From the NCBI GenBank assembly GCA_934317005.1, contig CAKREB010000013.1, forward strand, positions 1-64,000: a stretch of 64,000 bases of DNA. The letters run 5' to 3'. Source of the DNA: an uncultured Lachnospiraceae bacterium (lineage in GTDB: Bacteria > Bacillota > Clostridia > Lachnospirales > Lachnospiraceae). The notes below the pieces were generated by a model. That model worked only from the letters and a program-made list of their open reading frames with translations. It had not been told where the DNA came from and searched no databases. Every line of letters starts with the position of its first letter. Positions within the stretch are counted from its first letter, which is position 1. This document shows positions 51,729-60,854 of this stretch, piece after piece. The translations under genes were made by a program, and so were the position numbers.

Positions 51729-54029
51729 ATGCAGAAAGAAATAGCGGGATTATCGGAAAAAGAGGTTTTAAGACGACAGAAGTCAGCACAGGGCAATCTG
51801 CCGCAGAGCATTACAAAGAGCAGGAAAAAAATTATATATGATAATGTATGTACGCTTTTTAATTTTTTAAATCTTTTGATAGCTGTCATGCTGTTTTCCG
51901 TAAAAGCCTATTCAAATCTGGTTTTTATCGGCATTATTGTGTTAAATATGCTTATCGGAATTGCACAGGAGTGGAAAGCTAAGAAGCTGGTTGATGAACT
52001 GTCTATTCTAAACCGACCTGTCGTATCTGTACGCAGAGAGGGAAAAAATCAGCAGGTTTCTTTGGAAGATGTAGTCAAGGGAGATGTCCTTGTACTGAAA
52101 AGTGGTAGTCAGATATGCAACGATTCTGTGGTTATAGAGGGAGGCATAGAAGTAAATGAATCCCTTCTGACCGGTGAGAGTGATGCCGTTATCAAGCAAA
52201 TTGGAGCAGAATTATTTTCCGGAAGTTTTGTAATATCCGGAAAAGCGTATGCTAAGGTTACACATGTTGGCAATGAAAATTATGCGACAAAGCTTGCCAA
52301 TGAGGTAAAAAAGGAGAAAAAGGTTTCTTCAGAATTATTAGGTTCTATGCAAAAAATCACACGCTTTACCAGCTTTCTGATTATTCCGATGGGAATACTG
52401 CTTTTGTTGGAAGCACTTTTTATACGTCATACGGAAGTGAGAGGGGCAGTGATTTCATCTTCTGCGGCATTGTTAGGTATGCTGCCGAAGGGAATGGTTC
52501 TTTTGATCTCCGTTTCGCTGGCGGCAGGTGTTATTCGTCTGGCGAAGATGAAGATATTAGTGCAGAATATTTATTCGCTGGAAACATTAGCACATGTAGA
52601 TACATTGTGTTTAGATAAAACTGGTACGATCACGGATGGAAAGTTAAAAGTATATTCTGTGATACCGATGTCGGATTTTCCGCGGGGAGAGATGGACAGA
52701 CTGGTGCGTTCGTACTTGTCGGCAAGTGACGATAATAATGCCACCTTTCAGGCGTTAAAGAGTGCATTTCCGGGAGAGGATGCACTGCGCACGGTGCATA
52801 AGATTCCATTTTCGTCCAAGCGAAAGTGGGGTTGTATTTCCTTTGAAGGTATGGGGAGTGTGTTTGTGGGGGCACCGGAAAAACTGATTGGCGATTTGCC
52901 GGAAAATCTGGAGATGGAATTAGAAAAGGGACGCCGCTTGATTACGATTGGGTATATTGGAAGTACATGGACAAGAGAGGATAGTCTGCCAAACAGGATA
53001 CAGCCATTGTATACTGTTGTATTGGAAGATACCATCCGGCCATATACGAAGGAAACGTTAGCATATTTTCGAAAAGAAGGTGTTACCGTTAAAGTAATCT
53101 CAGGAGATCACGTAAAAACTGTTTCAATGATTGCAAAGCGGGCAGGCTTACAGCACTGGAAGAAAGCAGTGGATCTGTCGCAGTTTGGGGATGCGATCGA
53201 TTATGATAAGATTTGTCAGAAATACGATGTCTTTGCAAGAGTGACGCCACAGCAAAAAAGAGAATTAGTCAGGGCAATGCAAAGAAAAGGACATCAGGTA
53301 GCGATGACAGGTGATGGTGTCAACGATCTGCTTGCACTGCGGGAAGCAAACTGCTCCATTGCAGTAGCGGATGGAAGTGACGCGAGCAGACAACTGGCGC
53401 AGATTGTTTTGCTGGATTCTGACTTTACCAATCTGCCTGCAGTAGTAATGGAGGGACGTCGTGTAGTCAACAATGTAACGAGAACGGCAGGCGTATTTTT
53501 TATCAAGACCATTTATTCTGTGATCGTGACGCTGTTTTGTCTGATCAGCAATATTCCGTTTCCGTTTATTCCGATTCAGATTACATTGATCGATGCTTTT
53601 ATCGAAGCATATCCATCCTTTTTGACGATCATAGAGTCAGATACCAGACAGATAGAAGGCAGTTTCCTAAAGACAGCTTTATCGAGGGCATTTCCTTTTG
53701 GTGTTGCGGTGAGTGGAGTTATTGTAGCGATCAGCCTTTTGCATCCGTTTAGTGTAGAGCAGAGAGAAACTGTGATGTATCTGCTTCTTGTGCTGCTTTC
53801 TATGATAGCAGTAATACAGAGCTGTATACCGTTTAACCTGCTCCGTGTTTTTATCTGTGTTACGATGGCAGTTGGTATAGTGGGAGCTTTGGTTATACTG
53901 CCAAACTTCTTTTTCGTTGCGAAGGTGAGCTTTTCGATGGGAATTTATCTGGTCAATGTAGTAGCGGTAGCTTTAGCGTGCATTTTGGCGTTTCAGTGTT
54001 TTGAGGATAAAAGGCATAGTGCCTTTTAG
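51729..54029 (+). CDS. Cation-translocating P-type ATPase (CtpE-like)
   Basis: 766 residues. Starts ATG 51729. Actuator TGESDAV, phosphorylation loop LCLDKTGTITDGK (Asp296), hinge GDGVNDLLALREA, and the M4 segment SSAALLGMLPKGMVLL, which has PKGM where most P2 pumps have PEGL. M4 and overall shape recall CtpE-type calcium pumps rather than KdpB or heavy-metal pumps; no HMA domain or CPx motif. Followed by a two-component pair 95 bp later. Substrate ion is inference. Confidence 0.85.
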   Translation: MQKEIAGLSEKEVLRRQKSAQGNLPQSITKSRKKIIYDNVCTLFNFLNLLIAVMLFSVKAYSNLVFIGIIVLNMLIGIAQEWKAKKLVDELSILNRPVVSVRREGKNQQVSLEDVVKGDVLVLKSGSQICNDSVVIEGGIEVNESLLTGESDAVIKQIGAELFSGSFVISGKAYAKVTHVGNENYATKLANEVKKEKKVSSELLGSMQKITRFTSFLIIPMGILLLLEALFIRHTEVRGAVISSSAALLGMLPKGMVLLISVSLAAGVIRLAKMKILVQNIYSLETLAHVDTLCLDKTGTITDGKLKVYSVIPMSDFPRGEMDRLVRSYLSASDDNNATFQALKSAFPGEDALRTVHKIPFSSKRKWGCISFEGMGSVFVGAPEKLIGDLPENLEMELEKGRRLITIGYIGSTWTREDSLPNRIQPLYTVVLEDTIRPYTKETLAYFRKEGVTVKVISGDHVKTVSMIAKRAGLQHWKKAVDLSQFGDAIDYDKICQKYDVFARVTPQQKRELVRAMQRKGHQVAMTGDGVNDLLALREANCSIAVADGSDASRQLAQIVLLDSDFTNLPAVVMEGRRVVNNVTRTAGVFFIKTIYSVIVTLFCLISNIPFPFIPIQITLIDAFIEAYPSFLTIIESDTRQIEGSFLKTALSRAFPFGVAVSGVIVAISLLHPFSVEQRETVMYLLLVLLSMIAVIQSCIPFNLLRVFICVTMAVGIVGALVILPNFFFVAKVSFSMGIYLVNVVAVALACILAFQCFEDKRHSAF

Positions 54030-54124
54030 AAGGCAGAAGAAAAAAACAGAAGTATATGAGTGTATAGAAAATTCAGACAGAATGCGGTATGATAAAGACA
54101 GCAAAAGGAAGGGAGCTTGGGAGT

Positions 54125-55300
54125 ATGTCTTTAAAAAATCGTATGTTTCGTACTAATATGCTGAGTTTATTTTTGGCGTTATTTTCTATGTTAATCGTTG
54201 TTGTTCTTGTGGGAATTTTATTTGCCCATGTATTAGAAGAATATTTTGCTTCGTCGGGCAAAGCAGATCATGTTATTGAAATGGGAAAACTGCTTGCTAA
54301 GACGAATACAAGGGAGGCTGTTCTGTTTGGAGCAGCTTTTCTGGTAATTGCAATAGAGGCAGTTTCTATTTTGCTTACGGTGTCTTCGTTTTTTGCACGC
54401 AGGATGAATCAGATGGTAGAACAGCCGATGGAGCTTTTGATGGAGGCTGCAAAAAGAATACAGGCGGGAGAACTGACGACAAAGATTTCGTATCAGGGTG
54501 AGGAAGAATTTGAATGTCTTTGCGATACATTTAATGTAATGCAGGAATGTATTCTGACGGAGAAAAAGCAAAGAGAAGGCTATGAACAGGCGAGAACAGA
54601 TATGGTTACCGGGATTTCGCATGATCTTCGGACACCGCTCACGGCAATTCAGGGCTACATAAAGGGAGTGCTTGACGGGGTGGCAGATACCGAAGAAAAA
54701 AGAGAATGGTATCTACAGACGGCATATGAGGCAACGGAAGAGATGAATGTTCTATTGCAGAAGCTGTTTGACTTTTCAAGGCTTGAGAGTGGTCAGATGC
54801 CATTTCATATGGTAAATGTCGATCTGGCAGAATATACAGCTTCCTACGTTGCGCAGAAGGAAGCTGTGTGGAAGCAGGATGAGGTTATTTTTAACTTAGC
54901 AACCAAAGAGGTTACGGCAGAGGTGGCAGTTGATATTGAACAGCTTCAGAGAATTTTTGACAATTTACTGGAAAACAGTATAAAATATGCACAGATACAG
55001 CCCGTTGAAATCACGGCAGCAGTCAGAATAGAAAAAGAAGCTGTTGTTGTAGAATGGAAGGATAATGGAAGTGGTGTGCCACAGGAGAAGCTGTTCCATA
55101 TTTTTGAGCGGTTTTACCGCTGTGATGAATCACGCAGTCGGAAAGGAAGTGGCATAGGATTATACATTGTAAAATATATTATGGAAAGACATCGTGGAAC
55201 AGTAAATGCTGTAAATGATGGTGGCTTAAAGGTGCAGTTGTATTTCCCAAAGGCATCACAGGATGTTACAAATTGCTTTGAAGCAGGCGGTAGTAGGTAA
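54125..55300 (+). CDS. Sensor histidine kinase
   Basis: 391 residues from ATG 54125 (AGGGAG upstream; an earlier ATG 54089 has no RBS). Two membrane helices (LFLALFSMLIVVVLVGILFA and VLFGAAFLVIAIEAVSILLT) around a short outer loop, a HAMP segment, HisKA motif TGISHDLRTPLTAIQGYIKG, N-box NLLENSIKYAQ, G1 DNGSGVPQEK, and G2 GSGIGLYIVKYIM. RBS and spacing fit a two-component partner of the gene starting at 55372. Confidence 0.93.
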   Translation: MSLKNRMFRTNMLSLFLALFSMLIVVVLVGILFAHVLEEYFASSGKADHVIEMGKLLAKTNTREAVLFGAAFLVIAIEAVSILLTVSSFFARRMNQMVEQPMELLMEAAKRIQAGELTTKISYQGEEEFECLCDTFNVMQECILTEKKQREGYEQARTDMVTGISHDLRTPLTAIQGYIKGVLDGVADTEEKREWYLQTAYEATEEMNVLLQKLFDFSRLESGQMPFHMVNVDLAEYTASYVAQKEAVWKQDEVIFNLATKEVTAEVAVDIEQLQRIFDNLLENSIKYAQIQPVEITAAVRIEKEAVVVEWKDNGSGVPQEKLFHIFERFYRCDESRSRKGSGIGLYIVKYIMERHRGTVNAVNDGGLKVQLYFPKASQDVTNCFEAGGSR

Positions 55301-55371
55301 GTGAGAGTACATATTTTGAATGATGGGAAGCTTGACCGATCATTTGAAATGAGCGTAGAAATGAGGTAGAG

Positions 55372-56091
55372 ATGGCAAAGATTTTAATTGTAGAGGATGA
55401 TATCAAAATTGCGTATTTAGAAAGGGATTATCTGGAAAGCAATGAGTTTGAAACGAAAATCGTAAGTGATGGAACAGAAGTGCTTTCAGAGTTGAAGCAG
55501 GAAAAGTATGATCTGATCTTATTGGATATTATGCTTCCGGGATGCAATGGATATGATATTTGCAGACAAATCCGGGATGAGATTGACATTCCAATCCTGA
55601 TGGTGACAGCGAGAGCGGAAGCTGTAGATGTGATACGTGGCTTGGGACTTGGAGCAGATGATTATATTACTAAGCCTTTTGATCCATCGCAGCTTGTAGC
55701 GCGTGTGCGCTCGCATTTAAAGACGTATGAGCGACTGACGATGACAAGGTCTCAGATAGAAAAGAAGCAGTCGCAGGATCAAAAGCTTCGGGTTGGCAAT
55801 ATTGTGATTGCACCAAAAACCTGGAAAGTCTGGAAAAATGGCAAGGAGTTAAGAATGCCAAATCGTGAATTTGAGCTTTTGCGTTTTCTGGCAGAAAATC
55901 CTGATATTGTTTTTTCGAGAGAAGAATTATTTGAAAAAATATGGGGCTATGAGTATACTTCGGATGCAGCAACCGTTTCCGTTCATATCAACCGCCTGCG
56001 TGAAAAGGTAGAGGATGATGCGAGAAATCCTAAGCTTATTGAGACGGTCTGGGGTGCCGGTTATCGGTTAAATGATGAACAGCGTAAATAG
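55372..56091 (+). CDS. OmpR-family response regulator
   Basis: 239 residues. Receiver domain (ILIVEDDIKIAYLERDYLE, LDIMLPGCNGYDICR, MVTARAEAVDVIRGLGLGAD, YITKPFDPS) and a winged-helix domain (MPNREFELLRFLAENPDIVF, ATVSVHINRLREKVEDD, IETVWGAGYRLND). Follows the kinase by 71 bp with RBS gaggtagag. Likely controls the P-type ATPase or envelope genes; the target is not shown in the sequence. Confidence 0.95.
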   Translation: MAKILIVEDDIKIAYLERDYLESNEFETKIVSDGTEVLSELKQEKYDLILLDIMLPGCNGYDICRQIRDEIDIPILMVTARAEAVDVIRGLGLGADDYITKPFDPSQLVARVRSHLKTYERLTMTRSQIEKKQSQDQKLRVGNIVIAPKTWKVWKNGKELRMPNREFELLRFLAENPDIVFSREELFEKIWGYEYTSDAATVSVHINRLREKVEDDARNPKLIETVWGAGYRLNDEQRK

Positions 56092-56170
56092 AATAGTGTC
56101 GGTAAGGATATCGTATGTATTTTTCTATGTGTTGTTTGAGGGCAGTGTGCAGATTTCAGTAGGGTGAAAA

Positions 56171-56219
56171 AGAAAATCTTTCGAAAAAATTTTGTTATTT
56201 TGAAGATTTTCTTTTTTTT
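56171..56219 (+). terminator. Intrinsic terminator
   Basis: AGAAAATCTTTCGAAAA (56171-56187) and TTTTGAAGATTTTCT (56198-56212) form a long stem followed by a T-run. Separates the two-component system from the sigma operon. A CGTTATATATAAT sequence just after may be a promoter. Confidence 0.82.
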
Positions 56220-56300
56220 GTCTCGTTATATATAATGTACAGGGAATGATGAGGGGCTAAAGGAACAGATAGAAAGACGAAAGATAAAGGAGGTGATGCT

Positions 56301-56837
56301 TTGGAAGAAACGGAGAATTTGAGTATGGCGCGTCAGGAAGAATTATTTACTCAAATGTTAGATCAATATGAAAAGCTTGTCTTTTCCATCTGCGTTCGGA
56401 TGACCAAAAATTATTTTGATGCAGAAGATCTGACGCAGGAAACATTTTTAGCCGTGTACAAAGCATTACCATCCTTTGATGGCGTGAATCCGGGAGGTTT
56501 TGTCACAAGGATTGCCACGAATAAATGTCTGGATTATCTGAAACGGGCAGAACATCGCACTACACTTGTAGAAGATCAAAAGCTGGCAGAGTATCAGGCT
56601 GAGGGCAGTGAACCGGAGCATATCCTATGGCAGAAAGAAATCAAACGGGAATTGGAAAAAGCATGTCTAGGTCTGAAATCTCCATATGGTGAGGTAGCTT
56701 TGGCATACTATTGCAGAGGCCAGACCACATTGCAGATTGCAGAATCGCTTGGAAAAAAGACAAAAACCATCCAAACGCAGCTTAGGCGGGCGAAAGGAAT
56801 GCTTCAAAAAATCATAAAGAAGGAGGGAATCATATGA
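56301..56837 (+). CDS. ECF RNA polymerase sigma factor
   Basis: 178 residues from TTG 56301, with AAAGGAGGTGAT, near-perfect pairing to 16S rRNA, 5-6 bases upstream. Region 2 contains MTKNYFDAEDLTQETFLAVY, NPGGFVTRIATNKCLDYLKR; region 4 YGEVALAYYCRGQTTLQIAE, SLGKKTKTIQTQLRRAKGML. SigM/V-like shape. The stop TGA overlaps the next ATG (ATGA). Confidence 0.93.
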   Translation: MEETENLSMARQEELFTQMLDQYEKLVFSICVRMTKNYFDAEDLTQETFLAVYKALPSFDGVNPGGFVTRIATNKCLDYLKRAEHRTTLVEDQKLAEYQAEGSEPEHILWQKEIKRELEKACLGLKSPYGEVALAYYCRGQTTLQIAESLGKKTKTIQTQLRRAKGMLQKIIKKEGII

Positions 56838-57406
56838 TACATATGGATCAGGAAATCTTGCAGCGCTATATGATGGGAACGTTATCGGCAGCACAGGAAG
56901 AAGAGATGATGCAGCATATTGCAAAGTGTGACAAATGCGCAGCGGACTTTGCAGCGCAGATGATGCAACAGGAACTGCTTTCCCCTCCTCCGGATCTGAA
57001 GAAAGATATTCTTCGCCAGACGATCGGTAAGCAGAAAATGGCAGAGAAAAAGTGGGACGTAGAGCGAAAGAAATGGAATGGTGCATTTTGGGCATATAGT
57101 GCTAAGGTGGCATTTGCTATGGCTGCGTCTATTGTTATGCTGTTTATGCTACCTGATTATTCCGTACAAAGCCGGCAGGCACCGTTTTCTTCCGAGGGGG
57201 CTGTCAGCAGGGAGCAGAAAATATTCGCAGACAGCACAAAGGAGAGCCGGGAAAAAATAGCGCAGGCAAAGAAAGAGTCGGAGCAGAAGAAGGAAGCACA
57301 TAAGAGGGAACAAAAGGAAGAAAATATCGGAGACTCTCTGCAGAAAATGACCGGAAGGGCAGGAGATGCACTTTTTGGTACTTTACATTGGATTACAGAG
57401 GAATAA
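56834..57406 (+). CDS. Zinc-finger anti-sigma factor
   Basis: 190 residues overlapping the sigma stop. N-terminal zinc-binding anti-sigma motif HIAKCDKC (HxxxCxxC) in MGTLSAAQEEEMMQHIAKCD. One membrane helix (VAFAMAASIVMLFMLPDY). The outer part is charged (KKESEQKKEAHKREQKEEN). Zinc anti-sigmas of this ZAS type hold the sigma factor until an envelope signal or oxidation releases it. Co-operonic with the sigma gene and two membrane proteins. Confidence 0.9.
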   Translation: MIHMDQEILQRYMMGTLSAAQEEEMMQHIAKCDKCAADFAAQMMQQELLSPPPDLKKDILRQTIGKQKMAEKKWDVERKKWNGAFWAYSAKVAFAMAASIVMLFMLPDYSVQSRQAPFSSEGAVSREQKIFADSTKESREKIAQAKKESEQKKEAHKREQKEENIGDSLQKMTGRAGDALFGTLHWITEE

Positions 57407-57421
57407 AAGGAGGCTAACAGA

Positions 57422-58063
57422 ATGACACAGAAAAAAAATGGGTTTTTAAATTTTTGTTTTTCATTATTACCGGGAGCAGGACAGATGTATCAGGGATATA
57501 TGAAGCGTGGCGTTAGTATTATGACGTTATTTTTTGGATGGCTTTGTGTGGTATCTTATGTCCGTTTGGATGGGTTATTATTTTTTATACCCGTGATTTG
57601 GTTTTTTGGATTTTTTGATGCGTTACACCGCAATGCACTTAGTGATGCACAGCGTCAGGAAAATCCAGATGAATTTTTGTTTATTGATAGCAACAAGTTA
57701 GACAAAGCAGCACTTCAGAAACTTCGCATTCCGGCAGCGATTGTACTGCTTTTGATCGGTGTATATGGTCTGATGCGCATGGGGCTGCATCTGTTGATTG
57801 ATTTTGGGATGCTTTCCTGGGAATCTAACTGGGTGGTGCTTGTTTATGATTCCTTTCCGGAAATGGCATTTGCTGGCATCATTATTCTGATAGGTGTGTA
57901 TCTGATTTTTGGCAAACGGGAAGAGATTAGGGATGAAATCACAGAAGAGGGTAAAGAAGAAATCGAAGGAGAGCTCTATGAAAAGATGAATCAAGAGAAT
58001 CAAGAAGAGAGGAAAGACGAGATCCATGAAGGGAATCAGGATCAGAAAGGAGACGAGTCATGA
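57422..58063 (+). CDS. TM2-type membrane protein
   Basis: 213 residues. FCFSLLPGAGQMYQGYMKRG is the TM2-domain signature, then membrane helices (MTLFFGWLCVVSYV, FIPVIWFFGFFDAL, AIVLLLIGVYGLM, GIIILIGVYLIFG) and an acidic tail (EIRDEITEEGKEEIEGEL). The stop overlaps the next gene by four bases. Likely part of the sigma regulon for envelope stress. Confidence 0.8.
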   Translation: MTQKKNGFLNFCFSLLPGAGQMYQGYMKRGVSIMTLFFGWLCVVSYVRLDGLLFFIPVIWFFGFFDALHRNALSDAQRQENPDEFLFIDSNKLDKAALQKLRIPAAIVLLLIGVYGLMRMGLHLLIDFGMLSWESNWVVLVYDSFPEMAFAGIIILIGVYLIFGKREEIRDEITEEGKEEIEGELYEKMNQENQEERKDEIHEGNQDQKGDES

Positions 58064-58362
58064 GACAAAGAAGAGTTGGAACATTGACATTAGGGGGCAT
58101 TTTGATTTTATACGGTATTCTCTTTTTACTACATCCCATTGTGGCAGGGATTACGTATCATCTGATTTTTGAGCTTTGGCCGGTTGTCTTTCTGGCATTG
58201 GGGATAGAAGTACTGTTTTCTGCAATTCGCTTTCAGGATGAGAGTTTTAAATATGACTTTGGCGCAATTGTGATTTTGTGTCTGCTGCTCTTTTTTGCCA
58301 TGGGAATGGCGGGGATGGATTGGTTGTATACTCATGAATGGAACGGCATAGTCTGGCGTTAG
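58060..58362 (+). CDS. LiaI/LiaF-TM-like membrane protein
   Basis: 100 residues: LTLGGILILYGILFLLHPIV, LIFELWPVVFLALGIEVLFS, DFGAIVILCLLLFFAMGMAG. These three helices and WP.......G fit the LiaF-type (DUF5668) transmembrane domain seen in cell-envelope stress operons. ATG overlaps the preceding stop. A 339-bp gap follows with no gene seen, only an uncertain promoter. Confidence 0.75.
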   Translation: MRQRRVGTLTLGGILILYGILFLLHPIVAGITYHLIFELWPVVFLALGIEVLFSAIRFQDESFKYDFGAIVILCLLLFFAMGMAGMDWLYTHEWNGIVWR

Positions 58363-58701
58363 TATCTTATCCGGTGCATTGTTTTTGCAAAAAAACTGGA
58401 TCCGGAGAAAAAACTGCATCTGTTTTCCGTTTCATTTCGTTATGATATAGTAGAGAGTGACTAGTATATGGTACTATTTGATATTTTGCCAAATGACTTG
58501 TAGCCATATTTCCGGTTGTTTGTCAAGAGTTTTTTGATCTATGCTATCGGAAATGCAGGTTAGTCAATGCATCCATTATTCAGTATTCATTGTACTAGGG
58601 ATCGTAAATGGCATGGAGTTGTCTGCCTGTTTTCTAAGAAATGGAAAAGTCAGGCAGAACAGGCTGTGACTACGAATCGTGTACTGGAAAGGGGAAACAG
58701 G

Positions 58702-59232
58702 TTGTTGGGGAACAAAGGAAAAGAGAGCACATGGGAACAGCAGGCAAAGCAGAAGCTGGAAGAAATCTACCGTGTGCATGGAAAAATGATGATGCAGACG
58801 GCAATGTCGGTGCTGCATCACCGGGAAGACGCAGAGGATGCCGTGCAGAACAGCATTTTGTCGATGGCAAGGCATATGCATGCGGTTGGGGAAGTGCAGG
58901 ACTTTCGCACGATTTCCTATGTGCGCACAGTTGTGAGAAATACAGCGATTGATATTTACCGGAAGAAAAAACGAGGGGATGCTTCATTTGAAGAATTGTT
59001 GTTCGAACCGGAGAGCCACTTTGATCTGGAGCATCTTGTTTGCAATTCGCAGGAGGTAGAGCATATCGTTGCTGTGATTACAAAGATGGATGCGTCGTAT
59101 CGGGAAGTATTGTCTCTTTTTTATTTGAATGAACTGTCTCCAAGGGAAATAGCAGATGTGTTACACAAGCCATATAATACGATCCGCTCTCAGATTAATC
59201 GTGGGAAAAAGATATTGCATCGGATGTTGTAA
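58702..59232 (+). CDS. ECF RNA polymerase sigma factor
   Basis: About 176 residues from TTG 58702, with AAGGGG 7 bases upstream. The frame continues to ATG 58567 but no RBS is there, so the start is uncertain. Region 2: SVLHHREDAEDAVQNSILSM, ISYVRTVVRNTAIDIYRKKK; region 4: YREVLSLFYLNELSPREIAD, NTIRSQINRGKKILHRML. Fourth ECF factor in the window. Followed by an extracytoplasmic-domain gene 28 bp later. Confidence 0.85.
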   Translation: MLGNKGKESTWEQQAKQKLEEIYRVHGKMMMQTAMSVLHHREDAEDAVQNSILSMARHMHAVGEVQDFRTISYVRTVVRNTAIDIYRKKKRGDASFEELLFEPESHFDLEHLVCNSQEVEHIVAVITKMDASYREVLSLFYLNELSPREIADVLHKPYNTIRSQINRGKKILHRML

Positions 59233-59260
59233 TATGCCAATCAGAAGAGAGGAATGTGTT

Positions 59261-60427
59261 ATGCGAAAAAAGGATCGTATGATCAAAGATGCATTTGCTG
59301 TGTATCAGTCAGAAAAGGAAAAAGAAAATTGTCAGAATGACACCTCAAAAGAGGTTTTTTACACGGAGGGATTTGAGGATAAGATATATCAGTACATTCA
59401 GAATCTGCCGATTAAAAATCCGAGGGAAAAGGCGCACAGAATATGGATTACGTTGCTTGCTGTTTTAATATTGTGCATTGGAATGTTTTTTGGTGTGTAT
59501 CATGCCAGTCAGAAGTCAGTCAGAGCAACTGCGCAGATAGAAAAAATCTATGAGCAGGCAGCAGAGCGAATGGAGAAGTTAAGCCCGGGGAAACAAATGT
59601 ATGTGATAAGGGATGACGATGGTTCAAAACTGTACCAGATCCAGGTGTTAAACAGTCCGTTGGAAAAGAAGCTGCAAAGCTCGGATGTCAGCTATCAGCG
59701 TGAAAAAAAGTTGACGTTCTTATCCGTATCGTCTTGTGCACAATATTTAAGCAATGGTATCCGCGATGAGGCAATAGTATGTTATCAGTCTTGTGCGTCT
59801 CAGATGATGACACAGCAGTGGAGGGGATATACCTTATCCGATCGGCAGTCAAAGCAGTATTATATACTGAAAAAGACTTCCGGTGAGATGGCAATTGCAA
59901 AATACTGTGGTATCAGTCTGAATGTAGAGACAAAGAAGAAGGAGAGCGTTCAGACAATATTAAAGGATGTTTTTGGCATCCGCAAGGCAGACGATGTCCG
60001 TTCCATCTCATTGGAACGCTATCAGGCGAAGAGTGAGGCAGAACCGGATAAACTGATTGAGGCATATGTCAGAAAAGAAGCAAAGCAACAGATCTTGTCT
60101 TACTTTGGTAAGGATAGTGTGATCCATGATATCGGAAATAATCATTCAGAGCATTGGTCAGAGCCGGACAGCAGCTGGCAGCCGATTGAAAAGCTGCAAC
60201 AAAAGGGATGGGACAGTGCAGTGAAGCTTGTTCCAAAGCAATGCTATTATCTTGGAATCGAAAATCAATACCATGAAACATATCTGATGGGAATTGTAAA
60301 AGAAGGAGAGAAAGTACAGGTTTTTGTTGATCAAAAGAGAACAGATACGATTGGCTTCTCTGTGCAACTTAGCGAAGACACACAGAAGCAGATGGCAGAG
60401 TGGATCGATAAAACGGAGGAATCGTAG
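59261..60427 (+). CDS. Anti-sigma factor-like protein (unnamed)
   Basis: 388 residues from ATG 59261 (RBS agagagg). N-terminal helical part (DRMIKDAFAVYQSEKEKE), membrane helix (ITLLAVLILCIGMFFGVYHA) and a large outer region with many Lys/Gln (YVRKEAKQQILSYFGKDSVI). No zinc motif. Probably the partner of the sigma factor just upstream. No domain family named. Confidence 0.75.
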   Translation: MRKKDRMIKDAFAVYQSEKEKENCQNDTSKEVFYTEGFEDKIYQYIQNLPIKNPREKAHRIWITLLAVLILCIGMFFGVYHASQKSVRATAQIEKIYEQAAERMEKLSPGKQMYVIRDDDGSKLYQIQVLNSPLEKKLQSSDVSYQREKKLTFLSVSSCAQYLSNGIRDEAIVCYQSCASQMMTQQWRGYTLSDRQSKQYYILKKTSGEMAIAKYCGISLNVETKKKESVQTILKDVFGIRKADDVRSISLERYQAKSEAEPDKLIEAYVRKEAKQQILSYFGKDSVIHDIGNNHSEHWSEPDSSWQPIEKLQQKGWDSAVKLVPKQCYYLGIENQYHETYLMGIVKEGEKVQVFVDQKRTDTIGFSVQLSEDTQKQMAEWIDKTEES

Positions 60428-60461
60428 TGGATCTTCGCGTAGTGTTTTTTACTTTTATAGA

Positions 60462-60621
60462 AAGTAAAAAAAAGAGCTGTTACATAGAAATAAGAGTGTA
60501 TCTCTAAATTTCATGTAACGGCTCTTTGTGTTTCCAGCATATCTCATCTGATAGAGAAATGAATTTGTAATAGTTCCTATAAAAAGGAGTAGCCAACGGT
60601 AGAGGGAGCTACCGTTGGCTA
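60462..60621 (-). terminator. Minus-strand terminators for prs
   Basis: On the minus strand AAAGAGCCGTTACAT pairs with ATGTAACAGCTCTTT and is followed by TTTTTT (60462-60527). Another 13-bp perfect stem TAGCCAACGGTAG/CTACCGTTGGCTA (60590-60602 and 60609-60621) precedes it. The region 60630-60854 is AT-rich with no gene; a promoter-like TATGATATGTATATAAG may be present on the minus strand near 60725. Confidence 0.7.
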
Positions 60622-60854
60622 AAAATGAAAAAAATGAAAAAGAATCTATCTCAAACAAAAGTCAATAAGCTTTTTAATAAGAATTAAGGTTTGGTATTTA
60701 GTATTTCCTTTCCTTTATCTTATATACATATCATAGCAACAAAATGTGAATGGAGTTTGTACTATTTGTGAAGTATTTCTTAAGTTAAGAAACGAAATCT
60801 AAATTAAATGTAAACTGAGAATCGTTTTGAAAATCAGTGTAGATTTTGTAAAAA

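Noticed and set aside
60455..60658. Minus-strand 67-residue ORF downstream of prs
   Set aside because: It spans two hairpins and a T-rich region; no RBS and an improbable composition.
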